This document shows, one piece after another, positions 23,224-35,700 of a stretch of 60,000 nt of DNA (positions are counted from its first letter, which is position 1; every line of letters starts with the position of its first letter). Where the stretch lies: positions 4,281,555 through 4,341,554 of the forward strand of contig NC_049993.1 of the NCBI RefSeq assembly GCF_000003815.2. The letters are read 5' to 3'. The notes beneath the pieces were generated by a model. The model searched no databases, was not told the DNA's origin, and saw only the letters and a program-made list of their open reading frames with translations. Origin of the DNA: Branchiostoma floridae. Its lineage: Eukaryota > Chordata > Leptocardii > Amphioxiformes > Branchiostomatidae. The position numbers were made by a program, and so were the translations under genes.

Positions 23224-23681
23224 TAGGGATGCGTACCGGACTGTACGGATACAGTACCGGTACAATCAATAAGGTACAGATACAAAAATACCGGAACCCT
23301 GGTGTACTGGTACTGGACCTGTATCTAATTAGTGCAAGCCAGGCAGGATAACAGGTCAGGGGATGGCTACTTTGACAGATAAAATTACTGTGAAATCACC
23401 ATAGCAGTCTCTGAGCCCCAGTGAGAGAAAAACAACAAGGGTCAAATTTTTGTTGCATCATCATTTGTCTACCATAATAAACACGTTTTTGTTGGTTCAA
23501 ACATGCTTCTACCCATTTTGATACATTGTTTTGCCGTTATAACATATTGTAATATAATATTATGATATGAGATTCAATGCCATACATTTAGGTCCGGACT
23601 CATTAGGTCCGGACCTGTACCTAAACCTCTGGATTCGAATCCGGACCTGTACCTAAACATGGGTTTAGGTACGCATCCCTA
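23224..23681. mobile_element. hAT-type MITE, GGTCCGGAC family, copy 2
   Basis: 458 bp, ends TAGGGATGCGTACC / GGTACGCATCCCTA, perfect 8-bp target duplication GCTCCTAG at 23216-23223 and 23682-23689. Its interior is the reverse complement of the copy at 26961-27435. Confidence 0.92.
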
Positions 23682-23745
23682 GCTCCTAGAAGTCCCAGTG
23701 ACAGAATTCAATATGCCTCATTGATTTTCCTTTCGATTCTCAGCC

Positions 23746-26700
23746 ATGTCTCAGAGAAGTCGCAGAAGTAACTCAGTCTCCAGCCAGAAGTCTGACGTAT
23801 CGGAGCGGTCAGAGCGGCGAGGAAAGAGTCCTCGGAGCCCACGGTAAGTTCAAGCAGATATAAAGCCAGAAGTGTCAGGTGAATTTATGATGACAGGGAT
23901 AAACAAGTCCATTAGCCCGATTGTCCCGGACAAGTAAAAGTGCTGTTCGGGCAAGCAGAAGTGCTTCCCCAGTTGCCCGACGGGCAAGTAAGAATTTCCA
24001 GATGTGACCCACTCAAATTACCACTGAATGTGACAGCACATGGGGCTGAATGCCTGCCTATATTGACCATGTCATTTTTAAAGGACAGCATCAGAAAATT
24101 TTCAATTCTTTATTTTCCAGTAGTTTACTCATTAAAAAGTTGATGTACGTCAATTTTTACATTGATCCGCCTAATATGACCCTGTAGACACGTTTGAACT
24201 TCGCGCTCTCCTCCTCTCCCCGCCGCGCTGGCCGATGACGTAATGGCCTCGTTCTGATCGTCTGAGATTGTATGACGTCACGGATCCGAAACTTCTAGCC
24301 AGCCATTTTGCTCGGTGAACCTCGGTCCTCTCAGCGGTAAATAATCACCCCGCCATTCTGGAGTTCAGTTTGTTGTCATTGAAAATTACTTTCGTGGACC
24401 TGTAAGTCGCATTGTGAGCTGTCTACGAAGCCATAGTCCCCGGGAGACTGAACATGAATAAGCTTGCCTGCGTGTGAACCGCGCGGCGACGGAACGAAAT
24501 CAAAACAATGGTGGTGGGGGAGGTTCACGCACCGTGCCATTCTGGACTATTACAAGAGCGAGTTCGGGTCAGTTCTTACCTTCTCCTTTCCGGACAGCAC
24601 AGCGATAATTACACGTAAGCTTCCACGAATTTTGGTTGAATTCACAATTGTCCAACTGGCAGGGACATTAAAAAAAATCATTCTCTGACAACATACCCTT
24701 GATCGCTACATATCGAACGATCCCCCTTCCGCGCCGAAACATACATACAGCATTGTTGTTTTTACATACAACACAGGCCGGCATTGTGAATGGCGCGAAA
24801 TGTCGGCTTCGTTTCAGAGTCCGTGATTTGTTTTGAATGAACCCCCAGCAATCTCCGCCAAAGCTACATGATTGAAAAACCGACCAGTCCAGATAATTTA
24901 CCCGAGAAACAGAAAATAAAGTGAGAGGCGAGGCGTAACTCGCATGATCTGTACAAGTTGCGGTGCTATCTGTTTCGGCGCGAAAAGGGGGTTGTTCGAT
25001 ATATAGCGATCAAGGGTATGTTGTCAGTAGAACAAACGAGGTCTACAACTGTGAATTCAACCAAAATTCGTGGAAGCTTACGTGTAATTATCACTGTGCT
25101 GTTCGGAAAGGAGAAGGTAAGAACTGACCCGAACTCGCTCTTGTAATAGTCCAGAATGGCACGGTGCGTGAACCTCCCCAAAAACCATTGTTTTGATTTC
25201 GTCCCGTCGCCGCGCGGTTCACCCGCTGCAGACAAGCTAATTCACGTTCAGTCTCCCGGGGACTATGGCTTCGTAGACAGCTCACAACGCGACTTACAGG
25301 TCCACGAAGTTAATTGTCAACAACAACGGACTGGCTTCCAGAATGGCGGTGTGATTTCCCGCCGAAGGGACCGAGGTTCACCGAGCAAAATGGCTGGCAT
25401 GGCCAGAAGTTTCAATTCGGATTTGTGACGTCAGCGCGCAGGCAATCAGAAAAAGGCCATTACGTCATCGGCCAGCGCGGCGGGAGAGGGGAGGAGAGCG
25501 CGAAGTTCAAACGTGTCTACAGGGTCATATTGGGCGGATTAATGTAAAAATTGACGTAAATCAACTTTTTAATGAGTAAACTACTGGAAAATAATGAATT
25601 GAAGATTTTCTGATGCTTTCCTTTAAGCCAGTAGAGACATCGATTTTAGATGATAGGGCCACATCAAAACTAAAAAACTCCAAGTATCAAGCCAAAACAG
25701 CAGAAATAACTATGCCTGTGTCAATTTCTTCACAAGATGTGGTCGGAAAAGCACAAACACTGATTCCTTTCAATTGAAAAATCAAGGTGATCGTACAGTT
25801 CTAGGAAGAATTCCCAGATTTGCAGTCAGTGCCTCACCCCTGAGTCTGACTGTCAGAAAAAATATGTGTACTTTATTCTCAGTGACCAGTTCATTTCAGC
25901 AAATATCTTCTGAAGTGAACCAGGCAGTCCAAACTGTTTCTGTTGTCTCACTAGTATGGTTAGCAGGACATTGTAATTTGAATGCTGTCTGATCAGTGCA
26001 CGTGAAAGTCATTAAAATTTTGAAGTCAAGTGCACCAATATATTTGTTACCTTTTACTCTCATTGCATCAAGCATTGGTCAACACAGGAAAAGATAGCCA
26101 ATAACAAAAGTGAAAATTTATGAAAGTGAAAACACATAGAAAAATGTAGTTTAAATTTCGGGCAAGTGAAAATTTGGTTCGGACAAGTAAATTTTTTATG
26201 TACTTGCCCGATAGCTAGGACAAGTGAATTTCTGAAAACTTGTCTAACCCTGGATGAATGTATTGGATATGGAAGTACGTGTTAGAAGGGTCATCTATTC
26301 TGGCTTATATCCAAACTGTGACCTGTTGTACTGCTGGCATTTACGAAAATGACTAACACAAGTCACACTAGACGCTGGCCATGATACCAGAGTGCACTGC
26401 TACCATAACCTCTCGAGATGGAAGGATGCCTTAACTACTTCTACTCTAATCTGCCCTTACACTTTGAGCCCCTTTTCTCCCACTGTATCATGTAAATGAA
26501 CGAAGTACTAGTAGATGTTTCTGCTGGAATGTTCATTGTATCCCTAAATGATATCCAGTTGAAGCACACTTTGGTGTTACGGATCTGTAAATTGAATATT
26601 GAAGGTGTAAAGACTTTCATCATTAGCTTAAAGGGGAGAGGTCTTACAGTAATGAACTCGGTTCAAGAAATGTGATGTACATGTATACAATAATCATAAA

Positions 26701-29700
26701 ATGCTTAATTACAGGACTTGAAGTTGTTACATGTATTTTTAAAAAATAGGTCTGATCGAAAAGATGGTTCTTCAGAGCGAGAGTCTTCAGAGAATTTTCA
26801 CACTGAGTGTCGGGCGGGGTTTGTTGCCATAGTAGGGAACACCAAGGACCACATCAAGTCTCGTGACCAGCTACAACAAGGTGAGTAGACAACCTCTGAG
26901 GTCACACCAATTTATTTGACTGTTTTTTGTTTGTTTGAAAGAACAAAGTTGAAATACATTTAGGGATGCGTACCTAAACCCACGTTTAGGTACAAGTCTG
27001 GATTCGAATCCAAAGGTTTAGGTACAGGTCCGTACCTAATGAGTCCGGACCTAAATGCATGGCATTGAATATTAAATGCATAGCATTGAATATTATATCA
27101 TAATATTATGTTATATTATGTTATAATGGCAAAACAATGTATTAAAAAGGGTAGAAGCATGTTTGAACCAATAAAAACGTGTTTATTATGGTAGAAGACA
27201 CATGATGCAACAAAAATTTGACCCTTGTTGCTCAGAGACTGCTATGGTGATTTCACAGTAATTTTATCTGTCAAAGTGGCCATCCCCTGACCTGTTATCC
27301 TGCCTGTCTTGCACTAATTAGATACAGGTCCAGTACCGGTACACCGGCAGGGTTCGGTATTTTTGTATCTGTACCTAATTGATTGTACCGGTACTGTATT
27401 GGTACACTGTACCGGTACACAGGTACACATCCCTAAATACATTGTATAAAAACATGAAAACAGAGCCTGTTGAGAAATAACGCTTAAAAGCAGTTACACA
27501 GGCAATTGGATATGATTTTGGAAACAGTCAGACATTTCAGAAGGCATCCACAGCTGTCTTTTGCCAGTGTCACTGACAAAAGACAGTGGATGCTGGTTGA
27601 AACAATTCCGACTGTTTGCAATCAATCTGTTTGTTTTTTTGTATTTATATGCATAATGATAACAAAATACACATTTCTAAGACCTTTATCATTTTTATGA
27701 CAAGCATAATTTATGCTTGTCATCAAATGCATTTTATTATAATTGGAATGGTTTGAAGTTTGAAGGACCACTTTTCCCCTACTAAGCTTTAAAGATGTCT
27801 CATTATGTTGGTAATTGTTACTAGCACTTAGGCAGCTCTAAAACCCTGATGGCTAATGAGAAAGACAGTCACAGATCCTAGCAGCATCTTGCGTACTAAT
27901 AATGAAAGCCCTGTAATATCGACACTTATTACTGATTAGTTGGGAATCAACTGAAACTACTGCCTGCCATCATCTTAAACTTTGAAGGTACTGATTAGAA
28001 AGTAAGCCTAAAGGTAGGTGTAATCATGGGACTGATACTAACACATTTGCAATCAGCTATGAAATCAATATAGTTTCTTGGTGTGAGTATACATTGTATG
28101 ACTAAGGCAATATTGTTTTATCGTAGAGGACAAGCCAGTCATATTACTTAAGATGTAAGTACATAATGCTGTTATGGGCCTTTATAAATATAGAAGTCTA
28201 CAGTTAGATAAAATGTGATGATAATTCTTCTGTTACTGTAGTACATGTATTCACCAGACTACATTTGAAGGTTGTGTCCCTGAATTTACTATAATAGGAC
28301 TAACATACTTTTCACAAGTGATTTAGCATACATGGTGTTTCATACAACTGAAGTTGTAATAAAGCATGGGCTTTTTAGCAGGGCTTTGGAAGAAGGATAT
28401 TTTTTTTAAATCTGACATCTAATTTTGATTGATTAAGGCCACTGCAACTAAGTTTTATGGATGACATCATGTGCGCTTAATACATTGTAGTTTTCACCTG
28501 ATTCTTTTCTTCTTTGGAGATGGTCAACATGATGACAAAGAACAAAGAAATTTACTTGCTGTGGCCTAATGGATAGAGTATGCAGCACCGAGGTTACAAA
28601 TTCTGACTGCTATATCTTGATCAATGATCTTACGTTTTCTTAATTTTGTAACAAAATATAAATTTTTTTCGATACCGTAACCATGATCACCTTATACAGA
28701 AATATACAATGCAAATACAAATATGTAAAATTATCTTTTGTCTCTTTTGATTGTAAGAAGATTGCCCATTCACTAGCTTACTCCTGATCCTTCATGTGAA
28801 GTAACTCTTTTCGGTTATACAATGATATATGTGTAAGGTGAAGCAATATCATTTTGACCTTGTATTTCAACAGTCTTATATTTCATAAACCTCTGTCATT
28901 TCTATGCCGGAGTCATGGCTTGTGACATCCTTCATATCAATGTGTTCAGAGTCAGATGACTGTTTCTCTGCCCCCCTCCCCACCCTGGGTAAGGCATAGC
29001 ACAGTTTGCTCCAGAACCAGGGATCTCCCCACTTCAGGTACGTGTTTGTCTTCAGGTAAAACTGCAGGTCTTTATCCACGTTCTGGAGTTCAAGTTCATC
29101 CAGGACAATCACCACGATCCTGTTCCGTCTGTCCTCCAGCACTTGTCTGTGGGCGGCCTTGAACTCTAAGGCACACCACTCGCTGTCCACGAAATTCTGA
29201 GAGAGGAGGATGATGGTCCGTCTGCTGGCCTCCACCGTCTCGATGATGGTTGTTGCTATGCACGCCCCTACTGGGAAGTCACGGTAGTGTAGGCAGAGTT
29301 TGAAGCCGCGCTCCTCCAGTCCTGGTGCAAGCTCCCGTATCACAACAAGTTCATCCTTGCTGCTATATGAAATAAAGGCATCATATGTTTTTTCATCACC
29401 TTTATCTTTTGGATCAAAACGCCAACCGCACTTCATGTACAGCCACACTTGGAGGAATCCTCGATACCGATACACCAACAGGAAAACAAGCAGCATTGCT
29501 ACAACAGTTCCTAGTGCAATGATGACATACACATGCAGGTTACTGGTACCAGATTCACAGGACAGCTCTGCCTTTATGACATGAGCTACTTGTGTAAGCA
29601 CTTTGTTGCCATGGTTACTGCATGTGATGTTGAAGTCGAAGGAGACAGACTGAATGTTTGTTTCTGCCCAATCCTTCAATGCTAACATATCACAGTTACA

Positions 29701-32700
29701 CTTCAAAGGGTTCCACCCTATGTCCAACGCCTCCAGTCTTGATGCACCTTTGAAGGTTTCCTTTGACAGGTGTTTTAAGTTGTTATCTTGCAGGTGAAGT
29801 TCCTTCAGATGCTCCAGCTGTGAAAAGCTTGATGGATGGATGTTTGACACACCAGAGTTATTGAGGAACAAAATTTTAAGAGAATCCAAACCTTGGAAAG
29901 TATCTTTCTCAATGGTGGATATGTTGTTTCCGTCCAGGTAAAGGATTCGTACTGAGTTCATATTTTTGAATGTTCCTGGTTCACATGTTGAGATCTCACT
30001 TCCAGATAAAATCAAGGTTCGGGCATCAGTGAAGTTTGAAAAACTTTGAGGAGTCAGTGTATGAAAGTTGTTTCCTCCCAGGTCTACCAGCGTAAGGTTT
30101 TGTGGAAACACAGAAGGAATTTCTGTTAAACCTTTGGTTGAACAGTTGACCATTCTCTGTACAGCATCTTCCAAATATTTCAGCCCCTGACTGTAACAGG
30201 AGCAAGACGTAGGACACTGCTCCTTGAAGGAACACCTGAAGGAGCTTGGAGGCAGGTGTGTGACTTGTAGATTCCTCAGCTCAGGTGGGTTCCAGCATGA
30301 GATGTTTGCCAGGTCAGGGAATATTTCTGTTGCCCGGGGCAACGCGAGGACTTGATTGATGGGAAGGATCTCACAGTCACAAGTGTAAGGATTGAAGTTA
30401 AGCAAGACTTGTGGTGAGGGCTGGGTTTGATTTTGAAAGGAGGCCATGTGTATTATTTCACTGTAAGGTAAACTTTTGATGTTGTTAGCTACCAAGTCCA
30501 CCAGCAACTTTTTATAGAAGGAAGACTTAAGGTCCACCCAAGAGGAGACTGTCTGAATTTTGTTGAAAGGGAATAACAGCTCTGTTAATGCAGACATGTG
30601 GGAAAACCAGGAAAAGTCCACCACTTGTAATTGGTTCACTCCTACTTGGAGCACCTGCAGGCTTGTCTGGTTCTGAAACATCTGCCCACTGATGTGCTGC
30701 AGTTCATTGTAGTTCAGGTAGAGGCCCTCGAGCATGGTGAGGGGATGGAAGATGGTGTTGTCCAGGAAGGAAATGTTGTTCTTGCTGAGCTGGAGCTGGG
30801 TGAGATTTGTGCAGTCGGCAAAGATATCGGCTGGCAGATGTCCGAGGGAGTTTCTTGACATGTCCAAGATTCTGAGGTTGAAGAGACCATCAAGCGTGCT
30901 CGTCTCCAGACTTGTCAGAACATTGTTGCTAAGGTCTAAAACCTCCATGGCAACTAAGTACAAAAATGTGTTACGGGTGATGTACCAAATCTGATTGTCA
31001 CTCAGGTCAACCTCAACAAGTTTGTCTTGCCCCTCAAAGAAACGAGGAGGGACGAAGCTGATCTTATTATTAGACAGGTTGATCTTTGTCAAGTTTGTTG
31101 TTGGATGCAGGACATGTTGACTTAATACTCTGATACTGTCATGTGTAAGAATCAGTTCTCTAAGCCTTGGTGTGTGCTGGAACAAGGTTTCGGGAAGAAC
31201 AGTCCAACGGAGAGACTGGGGGTTGTAAGAGACGTTCACTCTTTCTAACAAAGGCATGTCTAGCAGAAGTACATCCACTTTATGGGTCTCTGACACACTG
31301 CCAATAAGGGTGAACTGTAACAGGTTAGGATACTGTATGAGCAGTGTGTAGTTTTTGACTACTATTCCCTGGTAAATGTACGCCAATGTGAGGGATTCCA
31401 GACTTTGGAGTCCGTAGAGTTTGGGTACATCAGCCACAGCAAGGAGCTGGAGTTCTTCTAAGTTTGGGAGTCCCAAAAAACTGTCGCTCCGCACCCAAAA
31501 GTAGTTACAGGGGTCATTGTCAACATCACAGCCATCCAGCATGAGCTTGCGCAAACTGGGTAGACTCCTGAATGTCGAGTTCAGGACCACAAAGAAACAG
31601 TTGTAGAGAGAAATGCTTTGGATGGTGCTTAGGTTGGACAATGATAGGTGTTCTGGGCTCTCTACAGCTTGACATGATACCACCATCCTGGTGATGTTGT
31701 TATGGTTGGGTAGATCCCGAGATGACAAGCTACTAATGGTGGGACACTGGCAGAACACTGAAGACTCTGGCCCTTTCCCCTCTCCATGTCTCAGCTCACA
31801 GTTGCATGTCGTTTCACCTGAAGCATCTGTACATGTGATACAACTGCAGGCTAACAGTAGCAGCAGCAACCCACCTGACAGCATTGTTGTGTTCATTGTC
31901 CTGTCATTCTTCAACTTGAGTTCAAGGTCAATCAATCTATTTGGCATTTTGGCAGTTTCAAACTCATCATCTTGCGGTGAAAAGGGGATTGTCCGTTTTC
32001 TCAGGCTCTTGACTAGAAAGTGGTGTGAACTTCTGCACTTGTCCCCATGTCTGTACCCATGGTGATGGTAACCATGGTGACAGTTTCTAGGAGACTCATC
32101 TGCACTCTGCTGTAGATGTTTCTGAAGTTCATTGCTAGGGTGGGTCACACCTAGGGATGGAACAGATTAAGTTTCAATATGATTAGAGTGATGACACTGT
32201 ATGTAATCAAGGATACTAATGACTTCATGTCCAAATTTCTTACCTCGCTATCCCAACCAAAAAGGTACATGTAGTGTTCCAAAATTTTATCCACTCAACT
32301 GCCTGCCAAGCTCTAGTAGTATGTTTTAAGTAATGTGAAATACAGTGCTGTTTACAATTAACTCAGGATTACTGATGGTCAACTGGCACAGCTTTAATTT
32401 CATGCATTTTTGTCATGTGGCGGTATTATGGCACCAGGTCCTGTTGTAATTATGAGACTCGAGAGGTTACATTTTATGCTTTTTGTTGTATTCTAAAATC
32501 TCTGCTTACATGTACATTAGGACTGGGTATCGGTACAGCGTACCGGTACAAAACCGGTTTTTCTTATTGGACCGGTCCAGAAAAACCGAACCTGAAAAAA
32601 TTAGGTGGACCGGATGTTGGACCGATTAGAAAATTAACAGATTATTTCACCAGGCATTCATACGTTTTGGCGCTTGCAGGTGGAAGAAAATAACAATAGT

Positions 32701-35700
32701 GAAGTAGAGTAGAGTTAATAGTAATTTCTACCAAGTTTTACAGTCAATCGTACAGGTACAATTAGCGTTGTAGGATTTTAAAAAGCCAGTGTAAGTCTGA
32801 TACTCCACCAAACAGATTTCTTTGTAGTGAAATGGACCATTGGTATGAGTCATACTGCATCAGGTCCAGGTTCAGGTCCGGACCTGGACCTGATCTTCCG
32901 GACCTGAACCGGACCTGGACCTGAATTTTCTGTACCGGTACCCAGCCCTAATGTACATGTACATGTACATCATATTCTAATCATGAAATCAGGTTACACA
33001 AATCCAGTTAGTCACCCAGCAGTTGCCCTCTACATGTAGTGTAAAGCTAAAGGGATCACACTCAGCTATTTTTTGTGACATTAAGAGTCATCATTTTATC
33101 TGTGATTCTTAAAGGCGCTCAGAGCAGTTTTTAGAGCATTGAAATAAAAAAATATTTTGGATGAGACAATCGGTACGATGTTGACATTTACTTCACCATA
33201 CTAGCACATTTGTATCATTATTTTGTACTTTCAAGGACGCACAAACATGCTGCAAACGGACCCCTTTGATTTATTGGGTCCTTCAATAAATCAGCACAGG
33301 ATCGAGCCACCAACGATTTCCCGCCGGTACTTTTCGGAGATTTTCGAACGCATGAGGTCACCGAGCGAATTGAATCTGATTCGCCCGTTAGCAAATCGAA
33401 ATCTTATTCGAACAAGTGACGACATCTCCGGAAGCGTTCGGGATTCATTGGTCATGTTCGCATGCGTTACGCAAATTTGAAATAATGGCACGTGCAGCGC
33501 TCAGATTTTCAATGAGTTCTCACCATCCAACGACGTCTCATCTTTGCTCAATAAAGGTCGATATGCAATGAGATAGTGTTATTTAACCTTACTGTGTGTA
33601 AAAATGACTTGAAAATTAGATTTAAAAGTACTAAAAAAACCTGCCTTTAAATTCTATATATATATTACTTCACAGAGAAAGAAAGAAATGATCTATCAGT
33701 AAAAAGTCTCTAGCAGCACAGGCCTAAATTGTGGTTCTATGGCGACATGCACTTTAAATCTGTAACAGCCTGACGTACATTTGTACATACATTGGTATCC
33801 TTCAAGTCAAACAATATAATTTAACATAAAATTCAAGACACTTATATAATTTTGATACCAACCTTGTGATTGTGTTTGTTGCCTTTCCCGAAAGAAGTGT
33901 CTATACTGTCTGGTTATACTGTCAAGGATGACTAATCAAAAAACCCTATGATGTCATGTAGCTATAAAAAGTTTGTTCCGCATTTCAAGATCAGGAAAAT
34001 CCTTTGTTCTGCAGCTAATCATCTCACCTACTCAGGTGTATGTAACTCAGGTTTTCAGCCTCCAGGTATCAGGTGTTATCTCCCCTGTTGTTAAGGTCAG
34101 GCTATCTTGAACACCTGATACACATGTAGGCTTGTAGATATTGTTGATATGATAAAGATTTAAGTCCTGTCCACAGAAATGGAGAATCTCATATGCTGCC
34201 ACAAACTATACTGTAGGTTGATATCATTTCAAGAAAAGCATTGCACTACTTATATAAGGTAGGGACCTTTTTTGGCAACAACAACAATTTGAAAACCTAT
34301 CACTCTGCTGTTTGTATGTTTGAACCTTTATCTTTTCATTTATGGAAATCCATAATCATTGCAGCTGACTCAGAGGTAAAGATTTTTGTTTGTTTGTATA
34401 GCATACCTTTAGGGACATCCCTAGCCAAAGCTCTTAGGTACTCATTTTCACCTGAGATGAGTAAGGAAATTGATGTGAAGTGCCATTCTAAAGGTCTCAA
34501 CATCGGACCTTGTCACTCAGGGATTGAAGCTCAGTCCCTCCAGGTTCTGAGTCAGCAACCCTAAGCCTAACCACTAAGCCTAACCACCAGGCCTCCATGC
34601 CACTATCATGCCAGATCAATCGGCCTGTTTTTTCGGAAACAGTCAAGTAAAATACAACCATGTATCTCCATTCAACTTGGAATTCATGATAAATGAGCCT
34701 CAGTTAGTCATATTTCATATTAAGGCACATATTTTTCAGGTCCAAAGATACATTATTAAGTTCAGCCTCCCAAATATAATGCCCCTTTGTGATCCTGATC
34801 TCTTTTGTGGAACAGAAGGGTTCTCACCAGGATTCTAATTTCTGTTGTTACAAGCATGAGGCTGCAGGATCTGTATCTGTCAACAGCTAATACCAATATT
34901 TGATCTAATCTGTTGTACAGTTAGTATCAAATGTACCATTCAGCATCATGGGTATGTGACATTTACAAATTTCACAGCTGTAAGATGTCAAGGGTTGAAG
35001 CCTTAACGGCTCAGAGTATGTTTTCTCCAACATAGATGGACTCACCAACAGAGAGTACATGTTTGTATTAAATCATGACGGTCAATCGTAATTGCAGTGT
35101 CTTCAGCTTCGGCTTAGTAAACAGCCAACTGGGCCTGGAACTGGTTGAGTTACCTTCATTCTCTAAGATGATTATGGAAATATATGACAAGTTATTTCCT
35201 GTCACCTTGAGGCAAGACATTTCCATCCTTGTTGTGTTACCTAATGGATAAATTTCAGCAAGGTAGGAATTCACACAAAATGTATCATATTACCACATCT
35301 GTGACCAAACAATTTTTGCAGCCTCTGCATGAGTTTGTGATTAAATAATTTTGTACTTCTTTCTAATCATGAACATCTTAAGGACTTTGAAGGAGAAACT
35401 AGGGACTATAATCCTACATTTCCTAGTCCTGTATCCGTCAAAATCCCATACCAGAAAGGAGCTTAATCAGCCATTTTATAGTTGTTGGTGAGAGCAGGGT
35501 GAGAGGAGCTAGAATTACTGTTTACACTGTCTGTTTGGTAGCTTTTTGTTGAACAGATTAGAACAAAGTTACACTCATGAAGGAACTGACAGTCACAAAC
35601 ATTTCTTACCTTGTTTATAGAGTCCGAATAAGACTGGTGCTGTATAACTAGTAACAGCCTCAAGCTACTTCAACACTGGGTCACAAGTGTGCAGGAAGTT

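Noticed and set aside
28560-28615. Possible tRNA gene
   Set aside because: Only loose A and B box matches; no convincing acceptor stem or anticodon arm.
28956-29584. Plus-strand frames inside the receptor gene, recurring at 36591-36902 and 37149-37385
   Set aside because: They are antisense shadows of the conserved TIR sequence and recur only because the TIR copies are alike.
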